Of a stretch of 64,000 nucleotides of DNA, positions 37,054-45,842 are shown piece by piece. The first letter of the stretch is position 1; each line of letters opens with the position of its first letter. Source of the DNA: Nocardia sp. NBC_01329 (lineage in GTDB: Bacteria > Actinomycetota > Actinomycetes > Mycobacteriales > Mycobacteriaceae); the NCBI RefSeq assembly GCF_035956715.1, contig NZ_CP108381.1, forward strand, positions 310,001-374,000, written 5' to 3'. The notes beneath the pieces were generated by a model that was not told the DNA's origin, made no database searches, and saw nothing but the letters and a program-made list of their open reading frames with translations. The position numbers were made by a program, and so were the translations under genes.

Positions 37054-37370
37054 AGCTGTTCCGGTCCGGGGTGGGGCGCGGCGCCGACGGCGCGCGCCTC
37101 GAGCAGTTGATCCTGCAATTCGTCGATCCGCGCGGCCAGCCGGGCAAGCGCCCAATCGACCTCACCGGCCTTGTAGCCGCGAACCACCTGCTGGAATCGC
37201 AGCGCTCGCACATCCCCGCCGCTGATTCCCTCCACCGGCAGCACCGTTGCCGTGGTGCCCTCGGGCAGCGGACCCAGTTCCTCCGACCGCCCGAACAGGG
37301 CGCTGGCCAGCAGGAACAGGACTGCGGCCACCAAACCGACGATCAGTACGTAGAGCAGCAGGGTGAGCAT
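37050..37370 (-). CDS. membrane protein with short DivIVA-like segment (Rv1209-like)
   Basis: 106 residues. One N-terminal transmembrane helix (MLTLLLYVLIVGLVAAVLFLL) is followed by LPEGTTATVLPVEGISGGDV and a DivIVA-like coil (FQQVVRGYKAGEVDWALARL). The YK-x2-EVDW pattern is the DivIVA-domain signature of small actinobacterial proteins. It may tether polar or cell-wall factors. The stop overlaps tag, and mrp ends 19 bp upstream. In M. tuberculosis this gene adjoins gpgS, but here gpgS is 14 kb away. Confidence 0.82.
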   Translation of the reverse strand: MLTLLLYVLIVGLVAAVLFLLASALFGRSEELGPLPEGTTATVLPVEGISGGDVRALRFQQVVRGYKAGEVDWALARLAARIDELQDQLLEARAVGAAPHPGPEQL

Positions 37371-37389
37371 GGACCGAGTCTATGTGCGC

Positions 37390-38526
37390 TCAGAGGTGGC
37401 GGGTGGTGTCGATACCGAGCGACATACCTGCCAGGCCTCGGCGGCGGATCGCGAGTTTGTCCGCTACGGCACGCAACGCGACGGCGGACGGACTCTCCGG
37501 ATCCTTCAAAACGATGGGAGTGCCTTCGTCGCCGGCTTCACGCAGTGCCTGTTCGATCGGGATCTGGCCGAGCAGTGGCACCTCCGCGCCGACCGCGCGG
37601 GTGAGCCGATCGGCCACCGCCTGACCGCCGCCGGACCCGTACAACTCCATCCGGGTGCCGTCCGGGAGGTCGAGCCAGGACATGTTCTCCACCACACCGG
37701 CGACCCGCTGCCGGGTCTGCAGGGCGATGGCGCCCGCGCGTTCGGCGACCTCGGCGGCCGCGATCTGTGGGGTGGTGACGACGAGTATCTCCGCGTTCGG
37801 GATCAGTTGGGCGATGGAGATCGCCACATCGCCGGTACCGGGCGGCAGATCGAGCAGCAGTACATCCAGATCGCCCCAGAACACGTCCGCGAGGAACTGC
37901 TGCAGTGCGCGGTGCAACATGGGCCCACGCCACACCACCGGGGTATTGCCCTTGGTGAACTGCGCGATCGAGATCATCTTCACGTCGTGCGCTACCGGCG
38001 GCATGATCATCCGCTCGACCTGGGTCGGCCGGGCGTCGGTACCGAGCATGCGCGGGATGGAATGACCGTAGATATCGGCGTCGAGCACCCCGACCGACAG
38101 ACCACGCTCGGCGAGAGCGGCGGCCAGGTTGACCGTCACGCTCGATTTCCCCACCCCGCCCTTTCCGGAGGCGACCGCGTACACGCGGGTCAGCGACCCG
38201 GGCTGGGCGAAGGGGATAACGGGCTCGGCGGAATCGCCGCGCAACTGTTTACGCAGTTCGGTGCGCTGTTCGTCGCTCATCACATCGAGATCGACCGATA
38301 CCGCGCCCACACCGGGGACATCGGCGACCGCGGTACCGACCCGCTGGGTTATCTCGGTGCGCAACGGGCAGCCTGCCGTGGTCAGGTAGACCTCGATGTG
38401 CACGTCGCCGTCCGGTTCGATCCGGATGCTCTTCACCATGCCCAGTTCGGTGATCGGCTTGCGGATCTCCGGGTCGTCGACCTTCGCGAGGGCGCCCCGC
38501 ACCTCCGCTTCCGTTACCACTGGCAT
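37390..38526 (-). CDS. mrp: Mrp/ApbC P-loop iron-sulfur carrier ATPase
   Basis: 378 residues. An N-terminal MIP18/DUF59 domain (residues 1-90) precedes a ParA-like ATPase with the deviant Walker A SGKGGVGKSS, switch VLDADIYGHS and LLLDLPPGTGD. These proteins bind and transfer [Fe-S] clusters. The CxxC of many Mrp proteins is not obvious (AGCPL occurs in the N-domain). ATG 38526 is leaderless, with TACCAT (38534-38539 on the minus strand) 7 nt upstream. It heads the run that includes tag. Confidence 0.92.
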   Translation of the reverse strand: MPVVTEAEVRGALAKVDDPEIRKPITELGMVKSIRIEPDGDVHIEVYLTTAGCPLRTEITQRVGTAVADVPGVGAVSVDLDVMSDEQRTELRKQLRGDSAEPVIPFAQPGSLTRVYAVASGKGGVGKSSVTVNLAAALAERGLSVGVLDADIYGHSIPRMLGTDARPTQVERMIMPPVAHDVKMISIAQFTKGNTPVVWRGPMLHRALQQFLADVFWGDLDVLLLDLPPGTGDVAISIAQLIPNAEILVVTTPQIAAAEVAERAGAIALQTRQRVAGVVENMSWLDLPDGTRMELYGSGGGQAVADRLTRAVGAEVPLLGQIPIEQALREAGDEGTPIVLKDPESPSAVALRAVADKLAIRRRGLAGMSLGIDTTRHL

Positions 38527-38545
38527 GACCTCGATGGTAGTGGCG

Positions 38546-39403
38546 TCAGATCTTGGGAAGTTCCGCGGGCCGCGGTGCGATCCCCGTCTGGTACGACTGC
38601 TCCCACGCCATGACGTTCGCCACGTAGGCCATCGAGTTGTTGTAGCGCAGGATCGCCCTGGTCTGCTGGGCGGGATCACGCATATCCGTACCGCCCGAGC
38701 AGAGGTACTTGCCGGCGGTGAGCGTGGCGTCGTAGTAGTTCTGCGGATCGGAGATTCCGTCGCGGTTACCGTCGGCGGCGAACTGGGTCCACGTCTCCGG
38801 CAGGAACTGCATGGGCCCGACCGCGCGGTCGTAGCCGTTGAACCCGTCGAGGGCGCCGCCGTCGGAATCGTGGATGACATTGTTTCCCGACAGGCTGCCG
38901 TCCAACACCGGACCGAAGACCGGGGCGAGGGCATTACCGTCGACATCGGCCCGGCCGTTGTTCATATGGGTGGACTCCACCCGGCCGATCCCGGCCAGCA
39001 TGGTCCACGGCATATTGCAGTCGGGGTTCTCGTCGGCCAGGATCTGCGCGGCGCCGATATAGGCGGCTTCGGCGATACCGGGGATGCCCGACGCCGCGAC
39101 GGGCAGAACGCTACGGGGGCGGTTCGGATCCAGCGAGACCGTTTTCACCTCGACCCGCGCCTCGGGGGACTGCTTGGCCATGGCATGCATCGCGAAGGGG
39201 TCGATCCCCGCCGGAGCGGCGGCGGTCTGCGCGGGCTCGGCATTCAGTGCCGAGATCTGCATGGCAACCGACGCCGCGGTGGGATCGGTAGCCATCGCCG
39301 CGGCGGCGTTGGTGGCCACTACACCGGCCGGAACCAGCCCGGTGAGCGCGATCACCGAGCTGCGGGAAACGGTGGCAGGTTGCTGTTTACGGTGACGCCC
39401 CAC
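38546..39403 (-). CDS. secreted lytic transglycosylase, MltB-like (1)
   Basis: 285 residues (Rv1230c-like). A basic N-terminus (MGRHRKQQ) and a hydrophobic signal segment lead to an SLT_2 domain: LAGIGRVESTHMNNGR contains the catalytic Glu, and AVGPMQFLPETWTQFAADGN and AILRYNNSMAYVANV are typical MltB blocks. It cleaves peptidoglycan outside the membrane. Upstream lie two GTNAC-type direct repeats resembling MtrA boxes. It ends 19 bp upstream of mrp. Confidence 0.9.
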   Translation of the reverse strand: MGRHRKQQPATVSRSSVIALTGLVPAGVVATNAAAAMATDPTAASVAMQISALNAEPAQTAAAPAGIDPFAMHAMAKQSPEARVEVKTVSLDPNRPRSVLPVAASGIPGIAEAAYIGAAQILADENPDCNMPWTMLAGIGRVESTHMNNGRADVDGNALAPVFGPVLDGSLSGNNVIHDSDGGALDGFNGYDRAVGPMQFLPETWTQFAADGNRDGISDPQNYYDATLTAGKYLCSGGTDMRDPAQQTRAILRYNNSMAYVANVMAWEQSYQTGIAPRPAELPKI

Positions 39404-39452
39404 GTACTCAAGCCCTTCATCTCAACGCACAGCCTGCGGTCACGAGTGGTTC

Positions 39453-39520
39453 GTTGCCGCTCCGTGACCTGTTGCGTCGAGGATACCGCATCCGAGATCA
39501 CTTTGTTACTCCTCCGTGAC
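39453..39520 (-). promoter_or_regulatory. transglycosylase promoter with two MtrA-like direct repeats
   Basis: On the minus strand, GTCAC-N6-GTAAC (39505-39520) and GTCAC-N6-GCAAC (39453-39468). A -10 TATCCT (39480-39485) lies between them, so the upstream box overlaps the -35. MtrA sites are GTNAC-type direct repeats as I remember them. Confidence 0.5.
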
Positions 39521-39678
39521 CATTATTTCGGCGAACGTGGGAAGGGGGAAAGCCGCGCCGGCCCTTGGTATCTCGGTTCGCCCGCACTCGGACACGCTCC
39601 CGGCGCCCGGGCCGGGTTGCTGCCGGGCCCGGGCGCGGGCGCTGGTGGGAGCGGTACGCCCACGCCGGAATCGTCTGG

Positions 39679-41055
39679 TCAGGCGGGTGGGGCGGGTTCG
39701 TTGGGTGCCGCCGGTGCCGAGGTCTCGGGTGCCGGGGTCGGCGCGGCGGAGGCCGGGGCCGCGGCGATCGGGAGCGGGATGACGATTCCGCCCGGGAGGG
39801 TGATCGCCGGCGGTGCCGCCGGTGCCGGTGCAGGTGCGGGGGCGGGCGGGTTCCGGTTCTCGGCGGGCGCCGGTGCGGCCGGTGCGGATTCGGCCGGTGC
39901 CGGTGCGGATTCGGCCGGTGCCGGTGCGGGTTCGCCGGGAGCGGGTGCCGGAGCCGCCTGCCCGGCGGGTGGGTCCGGGACGACCGGAGCCGGATCGGGC
40001 AGCGCCTCTCCGACCTTCGGTGCCCCAGGAGCGGGCGGGCACAGCAGGCCGCAGGGAATCGGTGGCAGGCCCGGGATCCGGATCATGGGTTCGGGCCGCG
40101 GTATCTGCACCGGCAGCGACGGTGGCGGCGGCGGGACCCTGGTGTCGGTCTGTGCGGCCAGTAGATCCGTTGGGCCACCGGGTAATTCGGTGGGCCGGCT
40201 GCCCGGCGGGACCGAATCGGGTGAGATCGTGACCGGGGCCGGACGCCCACCGGTCCGATAGGCCGCCGACCAGCTCAGCACATTGGCCGCATACGACATC
40301 GAGTTGTTGTAGCGCAGCACCGCCCGTAACTCCTGCTGCGGGTCACGCAGATTCAGACCGCCCGAGCACAGATACTTACCGGCGCCCAGTGCCGCGTCGA
40401 AGACATTGTGCGGATCGGCGTGTCCGTCGGCGTTCCCGTCGGCGGCATAGCGCGACCAGGTACTCGGCAGGAACTGCATGGGTCCCAGCGCCCGCACATA
40501 ACCGCCGTCGGCCGCGCGGATGACCTCGTTACCGGGCAGTGAACCGTCCAGTGCGGGACCGAGGATGGGCGGGTCGGTGGTGCCGGCGGTATCCGTGCGC
40601 CCGTTGCTCGCGTGCCCGGATTCGATGCGGCCGATCCCGGCGAGCAGATTCCAGGTGACGCCGCAGCCGGGTGTCGAGGACTGCAGTGCCAGTTCGGCAT
40701 TGCGATAGGCGGCCAGCACGATCTCCGGAATGCCCAGGGCGCCACCGCCCTGGGGCAGGTTGATGGTCTGCAGTGGAACGATGCCGCCGAACGGCGGGAT
40801 CCCGTCGGCCGGGGAGGGGCTGAGTGCGCGAAGTTTCCGTGGCGACGAGCGCTCGACCGGCAACATTCCAAGTGTCTGGGGCAGTGGCGCATCGACGGTA
40901 GCGTCCGTGTCATCGAGGCGTCCGGTATCGGCGGCGAGCCTAGCCCCGGGAGCCTCCGGGGGAGTCGAGGACAAGGTGGTGTGGGCAGCCGAACCGCTTG
41001 CTACCAGGCCCGCCATGACCAGAGCCGACATTGCCACAGGGGTAGGTATCCGCAT
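39679..41055 (-). CDS. secreted lytic transglycosylase with Pro/Ala-rich tail (2)
   Basis: 458 residues. Signal peptide MRIPTPVAMSALVMAGLVAS; an SLT_2 domain with catalytic Glu in LAGIGRIESGHASNGR, and LGPMQFLPSTWSRYAADGN and VLRYNNSMSYAANVLSW. Residues from about 275 on are a proline/alanine tail (PAPAESAPAPAESAPA) that could span the wall. The ATG at 41055 has GGTGGAG 4 nt upstream; 41076 is the alternative. It is paralogous to the preceding gene (275 bp away) but longer. Confidence 0.88.
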   Translation of the reverse strand: MRIPTPVAMSALVMAGLVASGSAAHTTLSSTPPEAPGARLAADTGRLDDTDATVDAPLPQTLGMLPVERSSPRKLRALSPSPADGIPPFGGIVPLQTINLPQGGGALGIPEIVLAAYRNAELALQSSTPGCGVTWNLLAGIGRIESGHASNGRTDTAGTTDPPILGPALDGSLPGNEVIRAADGGYVRALGPMQFLPSTWSRYAADGNADGHADPHNVFDAALGAGKYLCSGGLNLRDPQQELRAVLRYNNSMSYAANVLSWSAAYRTGGRPAPVTISPDSVPPGSRPTELPGGPTDLLAAQTDTRVPPPPPSLPVQIPRPEPMIRIPGLPPIPCGLLCPPAPGAPKVGEALPDPAPVVPDPPAGQAAPAPAPGEPAPAPAESAPAPAESAPAAPAPAENRNPPAPAPAPAPAAPPAITLPGGIVIPLPIAAAPASAAPTPAPETSAPAAPNEPAPPA

Positions 41056-41175
41056 TCGGCTCCACCGTTCCTCCATGTCACAGGTGAGCAACCGTCTCGG
41101 ACATTCCCGGACGGCACGCTCGGGACAACGTGATCCAGGTTACCTACCGGTCAGGAGCATATTGCGGATTTCCGG

Positions 41176-41784
41176 TCATTCGTCCGCGACAGGCGATGAA
41201 ACCGAGCCCGTAACCGGGTTGTGACCGGAGGTTTTCTTGCGTTTCGGCTTGGAGGATTTGTCCGGGCGCGTCGGACCCACACCCGCCGCTGTCTCGATCC
41301 GATCGAGCGCGTCGCGGATCTCGTCCAGTTCCCGCCTCAGATAGTCACGGGTGGCCACCTCGCCGACCGCCAGCCGCAGCGCGGCCAGCTCCCGCGCCAG
41401 GAATTCGGTATCCGCCTTGGTCTGCGCGGCCCGTAACCGGTCCTCCTCCAGCGATACCCGGTCCCGATTGTCCTGCCGGTTCTGGGCCAGCAGGATCAGC
41501 GGCGCGGCATACGCGGCCTGAGTGGAGAAGGCCAGATTCAGCAGGATGAAGGGATAGGGATCCCAGCGCAGCGTGATGACAAAGATGTTCAGAATGATCC
41601 AGACGATCACCACCACCGTCTGGATCGCCAGATAGCGCCCGGTGCCCAGGAATCGGGCGATCCGCTCGCTGCCGCGCGCCAACGCATCTGCGTCCCAATC
41701 GAATCGGAACCGGGATTCGACCGGTGTCTCCAACCGCTGCCGGGCGCTCGCCGCGGCCCGGCTCACCGTGTTCTTCTCTGTCAC
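41176..41784 (-). CDS. DUF1003 membrane protein
   Basis: 202 residues. The DUF1003 core has two transmembrane helices (ILNIFVITLRWDPYPFILL region) with the family motif FDPYPF-like WDPYPFILLN and LILLAQNRQDNRDR. A predicted coiled coil follows, then a basic tail. The GTG start overlaps the end of the MgtE-like gene (GTGA), so the two are one operon, the Rv1231c-Rv1232c order. The function of DUF1003 proteins is unknown; the partner suggests divalent-cation handling. Confidence 0.88.
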   Translation of the reverse strand: MTEKNTVSRAAASARQRLETPVESRFRFDWDADALARGSERIARFLGTGRYLAIQTVVVIVWIILNIFVITLRWDPYPFILLNLAFSTQAAYAAPLILLAQNRQDNRDRVSLEEDRLRAAQTKADTEFLARELAALRLAVGEVATRDYLRRELDEIRDALDRIETAAGVGPTRPDKSSKPKRKKTSGHNPVTGSVSSPVADE

Positions 41785-43061
41785 TGCCGTACACCCTCGA
41801 ACAGTTGCTCGTCCTCACGCCAACCGTGCGGCAGCAGATGGTCCAACACATCGTCCACGCTGACCGCGCCCAGCAGATGATTCTGATCGTCCACCACGGG
41901 CGCACACACCAGGTTGTAGCTGGCGAAGAAGCGGGCCACCGCGGTGAGCGGCGCGTCCGGGCGCAGCGTCGTCAGATCTGTGTCCAGGATCCCGCCCACC
42001 AGATGTGCGGGAGGCTCTCGCAGCAACTGCTGCAGATGGACACATCCCAGATAGCGCCCGGTCGGAGTCGCCGTCGGCGGCCGGACCACGAACACCATCG
42101 AGGCCAGCGCAGGCGTCAGATCGGGATCGCGGACCCGCGCCAGCGCCTCCGCGACGGTTGTCGCCGGCGTGAGTACCACCGGCTCCGGCGTCATCAGTCC
42201 ACCGGCGGTATCCGGGGAATGCTCGAGCAGCCGGCGGACCGGCTCCGACTCCTCCGGATCCATCAGCGTCAGCAGCGATTCGGCTTCGTTCTCCGGCAGC
42301 CCGCCCAGCAGGTCGGCGGCATCGTCGGGATCCATGGCCTCGAGGACATCGGCCGCCCGCCCGATATCGAGTTTCCCCAGCAACTCCAGCTGATCGTCCC
42401 CGGGCAGCTCCTGGACCACATCGGCGAGCCGTTCGTCGTCGAGCGCCACCGCCACCTCCAGCCGGCGCTTCTCCGGAAGTTCACGCAACATATGCGCGAC
42501 ATCGGCGGCGCGCTGGCCCTCGAACTGTTCGAGCAACGTGCTCACGTCCTGACCCGGTCGCCCCAGCTCATACGGTGTGAGCCCCTGAACCCGGGCCCAG
42601 TCCACCACGTGCACTGTGCGCCGCCGCCCGAGCCGGCGATGCCCGCGCACCGCGACCCGGGAGACCCGCCAGTCCCGGGTCCGGGTCAGCGTGATTCCCA
42701 GATCCACCACGAACACATCGATCCCGGCCAGATCGGGCAGATCCGGATCCTCCACCCGCACTGCGGAGTCGACGATCTGCGCCATGGCCAGCAACTCACC
42801 CGGCCGCTGCGCGAACCGGCGCAGACTCACATTGCCGGTGTTCAAGGTCACCGAACCGGGTTCGATGGCGGTCACCCGCAGCATCGGGACGAATATGCGG
42901 CGCCGGGTCGGCAACTCCACCACCAGGCCGTGGACACGCGGTTCCTGCCGGTCGTACCGGACGGCGACCACGACGTCACGAACACGGCCGATAGACTCGC
43001 CGTCCGGCCCCAGCACCGCCAGGCCCGTCAGCCTGGCGATATACACCCTGGTAGCTGCCAT
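41781..43061 (-). CDS. MgtE N-terminal-domain and CBS protein
   Basis: 426 residues. A PRC-barrel-like N-terminus (residues 1-90), an MgtE_N superhelix (QFEGQRAADVAHMLRELPEK, then LLGKLDIGRAADVLEAMDPD) and two CBS domains (near 285-410). The transmembrane channel of MgtE is missing, so this is a soluble sensor-like version, perhaps acting with the coupled DUF1003 protein. ATG 43061 is leaderless, with TAGCCT 7 nt upstream (43069-43074 on the minus strand). Confidence 0.88.
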   Translation of the reverse strand: MAATRVYIARLTGLAVLGPDGESIGRVRDVVVAVRYDRQEPRVHGLVVELPTRRRIFVPMLRVTAIEPGSVTLNTGNVSLRRFAQRPGELLAMAQIVDSAVRVEDPDLPDLAGIDVFVVDLGITLTRTRDWRVSRVAVRGHRRLGRRRTVHVVDWARVQGLTPYELGRPGQDVSTLLEQFEGQRAADVAHMLRELPEKRRLEVAVALDDERLADVVQELPGDDQLELLGKLDIGRAADVLEAMDPDDAADLLGGLPENEAESLLTLMDPEESEPVRRLLEHSPDTAGGLMTPEPVVLTPATTVAEALARVRDPDLTPALASMVFVVRPPTATPTGRYLGCVHLQQLLREPPAHLVGGILDTDLTTLRPDAPLTAVARFFASYNLVCAPVVDDQNHLLGAVSVDDVLDHLLPHGWREDEQLFEGVRQ

Positions 43062-43114
43062 GGTTGCCAGGCTAGATGTTCCGGGGCCGGACCGGGCCGA
43101 CCCCAGGAGTCTTG

Positions 43115-44059
43115 ATGAAGCCGCGCCGTTCCGTGCTCGCCGTGCCGGGCAGCAACCCGAAGATGATCGCCAAAGCCAAGGGCTTGCCGGTGGATGAGAT
43201 CTTCCTCGACCTCGAGGACGCTGTCGCACCCGATGCCAAGGCCGCGGCCCGCGCGAATATCGTGGCGGCCCTCAACGACTCCGGCTGGGGCGATCAACTC
43301 CGCGTGGTCCGGGTCAACGACTGGACCACACAGTGGACCTACGCCGATGTGATCTCGGTGGTCGACGGCGCCGGAACCGCCCTCGACGCGATCCTGCTGC
43401 CGAAGGTGACCGACGCCGGCCAGGTACGCGCGCTGGATCTGCTGCTGAGCCAGCTGGAACGGGCCAACGGGATCGAACCCGGCCGGATCGGTATCGAACC
43501 GCAAATCGAGAACGCGCTGGGCCTACGCAATATCGACGAGATCGCCACCGCGAGCCCCCGGGTACAGACGCTGGTCTTCGGCCCGGCCGATTTCATGGCC
43601 AGTATCAATATGCGCACACTCGTGGTCGGCGAGCAGCCCGAGGGTTACGACACCGGCGATGCCTACCACCACATCCTGATGACCATCCTGCTCACGGCGC
43701 GCGCCCACGGCCTCCAAGCCATCGACGGCCCCTATCTGCAAATCCGCGATATAGACGGCTTCCGCCGTGCCGCGGGCCGCACTGCGGCCCTGGGCTTCGA
43801 CGGAAAATGGGTCCTGCACCCGAGCCAGGTCGACGCGGCCAACGAGATCTTCAGCCCCCGGCAATCCGATTACGACCACGCTGAACTCATCCTGGACGCC
43901 TACGCCTACCACACTTCCTCGGCCGGTGGCGCCCGCGGCGCGGTCATGCTGGGCGACGAGATGATCGACGAGGCCAGCGCGAAAATGGCGGTGGTCATCG
44001 CGGAAAAGGGACGCGCGGCGGGGATGGAACGCACCACGGGTTTCACGCCGCCGGAATAG
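43115..44059 (+). CDS. CitE/HpcH-type acyl-CoA lyase
   Basis: 314-residue TIM-barrel lyase of the citrate lyase beta/malyl-CoA lyase family. RRSVLAVPGSNPKMIAKA binds CoA, IFLDLEDAV holds a metal Asp/Glu, IEPQIENALGL holds the second Glu, and GFDGKWVLHPSQV is the C-terminal signature. No other citrate lyase subunits are nearby, so malyl-CoA, citramalyl-CoA or a similar substrate is more likely than citrate. ATG 43115 has AGGAG 5 nt upstream. Confidence 0.9.
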   Translation: MKPRRSVLAVPGSNPKMIAKAKGLPVDEIFLDLEDAVAPDAKAAARANIVAALNDSGWGDQLRVVRVNDWTTQWTYADVISVVDGAGTALDAILLPKVTDAGQVRALDLLLSQLERANGIEPGRIGIEPQIENALGLRNIDEIATASPRVQTLVFGPADFMASINMRTLVVGEQPEGYDTGDAYHHILMTILLTARAHGLQAIDGPYLQIRDIDGFRRAAGRTAALGFDGKWVLHPSQVDAANEIFSPRQSDYDHAELILDAYAYHTSSAGGARGAVMLGDEMIDEASAKMAVVIAEKGRAAGMERTTGFTPPE

Positions 44060-44092
44060 ATGCGGACGGTTGGACAGGTCGGCCGGGTCGAT

Positions 44093-44281
44093 CTGGCTTG
44101 TGTGGGTGAGTGGTGGGCTGGCTTGTGTGGGTGAGTGGTGGGTGTGCTCGTGAAGGTGAGTGGTGAGGAGTGAAAGCCGAAGCCGTGCACGGTGACGCCC
44201 TCGACCTGCCGGTTGCTCGTGAAGGGTGAGTGGTGAGGTTGCTCGTGAAAGTGAGTGGTGAGGTTGCTCGTGAAGGTGCTG
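44093..44281. repeat. 25-26 bp degenerate tandem array
   Basis: A 25-bp unit occurs twice exactly (44093-44117 and 44118-44142). Diverged copies at 44143-44168, 44211-44236, 44237-44261 and a partial one at 44262-44281 follow. Five copies carry GTGAGTGGTG. No credible gene overlaps it. Confidence 0.85.
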
Positions 44282-44307
44282 TGTTTTTGGCGCGCTGGCG
44301 CGCGCGG

Positions 44308-44399
44308 GGGTTGAGGCCCTGAAGTCTCGCCGTTCAGGCCTCGAGACTCGCGCTTCGCGCATGCGCTTCGAGGCCTGAACGGCGAGACGGCCTCAACCC
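44308..44399. repeat. large intergenic inverted repeat (about 32-bp arms)
   Basis: Left arm 44308-44344 and right arm 44368-44399 are perfectly complementary apart from a 5-nt bulge (ctgaa, 44319-44323) in the left arm. The 23-nt loop includes GCGCTTCGCGCATGCGC. The core GTCTCGCCGTTCAGGCC is shared by both arms. Confidence 0.9.
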
Positions 44400-44755
44400 T
44401 TTGGGGTGTCTCGTAAAACTCGACTCATGTGGTTGCGCGGGGATTCGACGTCTCGGTCGGTATGTGGACTGCAGGGCCAGGGGGTGCCGTTTCCCGGTCG
44501 GTTGTAGAACGCCGGTCGGGGCTTTTTGGGCCGTGAGGTTGCCCGTCGCTCGGTATGGTGACCGTTCGCTGCCGAGTTGACCTCCATTTCCGCCGGGTTC
44601 CTCGTTTCCGGCGTCTCGGGCAGACCTCGTATTCGTCGCCTCCGAGAACAGTCGCACCACCTCGGTGCCGAGTCTTACCAGGCCCACAAAGGTCGAGGCC
44701 CGTCCCGCCTGCGACCCGCACGCCGATGCGGGGCCAAATAAGACAGAATGGACGT
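44400..44755. other. gene-free stretch before the GSP17M-like gene
   Basis: About 355 bp. Open frames here have atypical composition and no recognisable domain. ACTCGACTCATGTGGT at 44418-44433 recurs near 21326. 44713-44746 resembles 6501-6535. A CAGAAT -10 candidate lies 6 nt before the next start. Confidence 0.5.
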
Positions 44756-45247
44756 ATGACTAACCCTCTCGGGAGCACGAATCGCGGTAGGCAGGGTCTG
44801 CCCACGCCCCCTTCCGGGTGGCCGATCGGTTCGTATCCGACCTATGCCGAGGCGCAGCGCGCGGTCGATCATCTGGCAGATAATCAGTTCCCCGTACAGA
44901 ACGTGACCATCGTCGGTGTGGACCTGATGCAGGTCGAGCGGGTCCTGTATCGGTTGAACTGGGGCAAGGTGATCGGCGGGGGCGTCGTGTCGGGTGCCTG
45001 GCTCGGGTTGTTCCTGGGGCTGTTGCTGAGCCTGTTCACCACCAACGGTATGGCCGGCCCGCTCGTGGTGGGTCTGGTCGGCGGCATCATCTTCGGCGTC
45101 ATCTCGACGACCATCCCGTACGCGGCCACCCGGGGTCAGCGTGATTTCGCCTCGACCATGCAGTTGGTGGCGGGACGTTACGACGTGCTGTGCGATCCGA
45201 AGACGGCCGAACAGGCCCGTGATCTGCTCGCGAAGCTGGCCATCTAG
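44756..45247 (+). CDS. general stress protein 17M-like membrane protein (Rv1234-like)
   Basis: 163 residues. The N-terminal GSP17M/flavin-like module (GWPIGSYPTYAEAQRAVDHLADNQFPVQNVTIVGVDL) precedes a glycine-zipper hairpin of two helices (KVIGGGVVSGAWLGLFLGLLL and the GPLVVGLVGGIIFG part). The C-terminus is soluble. ATG 44756 is preferred; the longer frame is atypical. Its membrane-active glycine zipper suggests an envelope stress role. The SUFU gene follows 3 bp after the stop. Confidence 0.85.
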   Translation: MTNPLGSTNRGRQGLPTPPSGWPIGSYPTYAEAQRAVDHLADNQFPVQNVTIVGVDLMQVERVLYRLNWGKVIGGGVVSGAWLGLFLGLLLSLFTTNGMAGPLVVGLVGGIIFGVISTTIPYAATRGQRDFASTMQLVAGRYDVLCDPKTAEQARDLLAKLAI

Positions 45248-45250
45248 CGG

Positions 45251-45832
45251 ATGGATGTGATCGAACGCGTCCGTGCGGCCGTGGTGGGTCATTTCGGGGT
45301 GGAGGCGGCCGCGGTGGATGCGGCCTCGATGACATTCCTCGGTGTGGAGCCGATCGAGATCCTGCGTATCCCCGGCGACGGAGTGACGCATTACGTGACT
45401 GTCGGTGGGTCGCGGTATCCGATGGGCGATCCGGCGGATCTGCACGCCGATCCGGTGCGCGGGCCGCGCGCGGAGCTGATGTTGACCATGCGGGCGGCGG
45501 CCGGAGCAGGGGCCGGAGTGGCCCGGTCGCTGGGTGTGCTGGCCGCGGCGCCGGCGGTCGAAGGCGTTGTTCTGCAGACCGATGCGCTGCTGGATCTGGG
45601 TGAGCCGATCTGGCGGGACGCGCCGTTCACGGCGGTACTGCTCGGTGCGGGTGAGATCCCGGAGATCGAATTGCCGGATCCGGCCGAGCCGGTGCGGTAT
45701 TTCGCGGTGACACCGGTGACGGCCACCGAAGCCGCATGGGTTCGGGTGCGGGGGGCGCAGGCGCTGCGCGATGCCTGGGCCGAGGCGGGGATCGATGTCC
45801 TGGACCCGGGCCGGGGAGCTGCCTCGTTGTGA
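45251..45832 (+). CDS. suppressor-of-fused (SUFU) domain protein
   Basis: 193 residues, SUFU-like over most of its length: MTFLGVEPIEILRIPGDGVTHYVTVG at the N-terminus, RAELMLTMRA, and YFAVTPVTATEAAWVRVRGA at the C-terminus. Bacterial SUFU proteins are often immunity-like or of unknown role; no toxin is visible here. It starts 3 bp after the GSP17M-like gene and is likely cotranscribed. There is no signal peptide. Confidence 0.82.
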   Translation: MDVIERVRAAVVGHFGVEAAAVDAASMTFLGVEPIEILRIPGDGVTHYVTVGGSRYPMGDPADLHADPVRGPRAELMLTMRAAAGAGAGVARSLGVLAAAPAVEGVVLQTDALLDLGEPIWRDAPFTAVLLGAGEIPEIELPDPAEPVRYFAVTPVTATEAAWVRVRGAQALRDAWAEAGIDVLDPGRGAASL

Positions 45833-45842
45833 GCGGGCCGGT

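Noticed and set aside
39404..39540. ydaO-type (c-di-AMP) riboswitch before the transglycosylase
   Set aside because: Such riboswitches precede wall hydrolases in actinobacteria, but I could not find the conserved motifs.
37363..40261. long plus-strand frames over mrp and transglycosylase genes
   Set aside because: Repetitive Gly/Ala text mirrors the Pro/Ala tail of the minus-strand gene; not a gene.
44093..44281. CRISPR array
   Set aside because: Repeats are contiguous with no spacers of constant length, and no cas genes are present.
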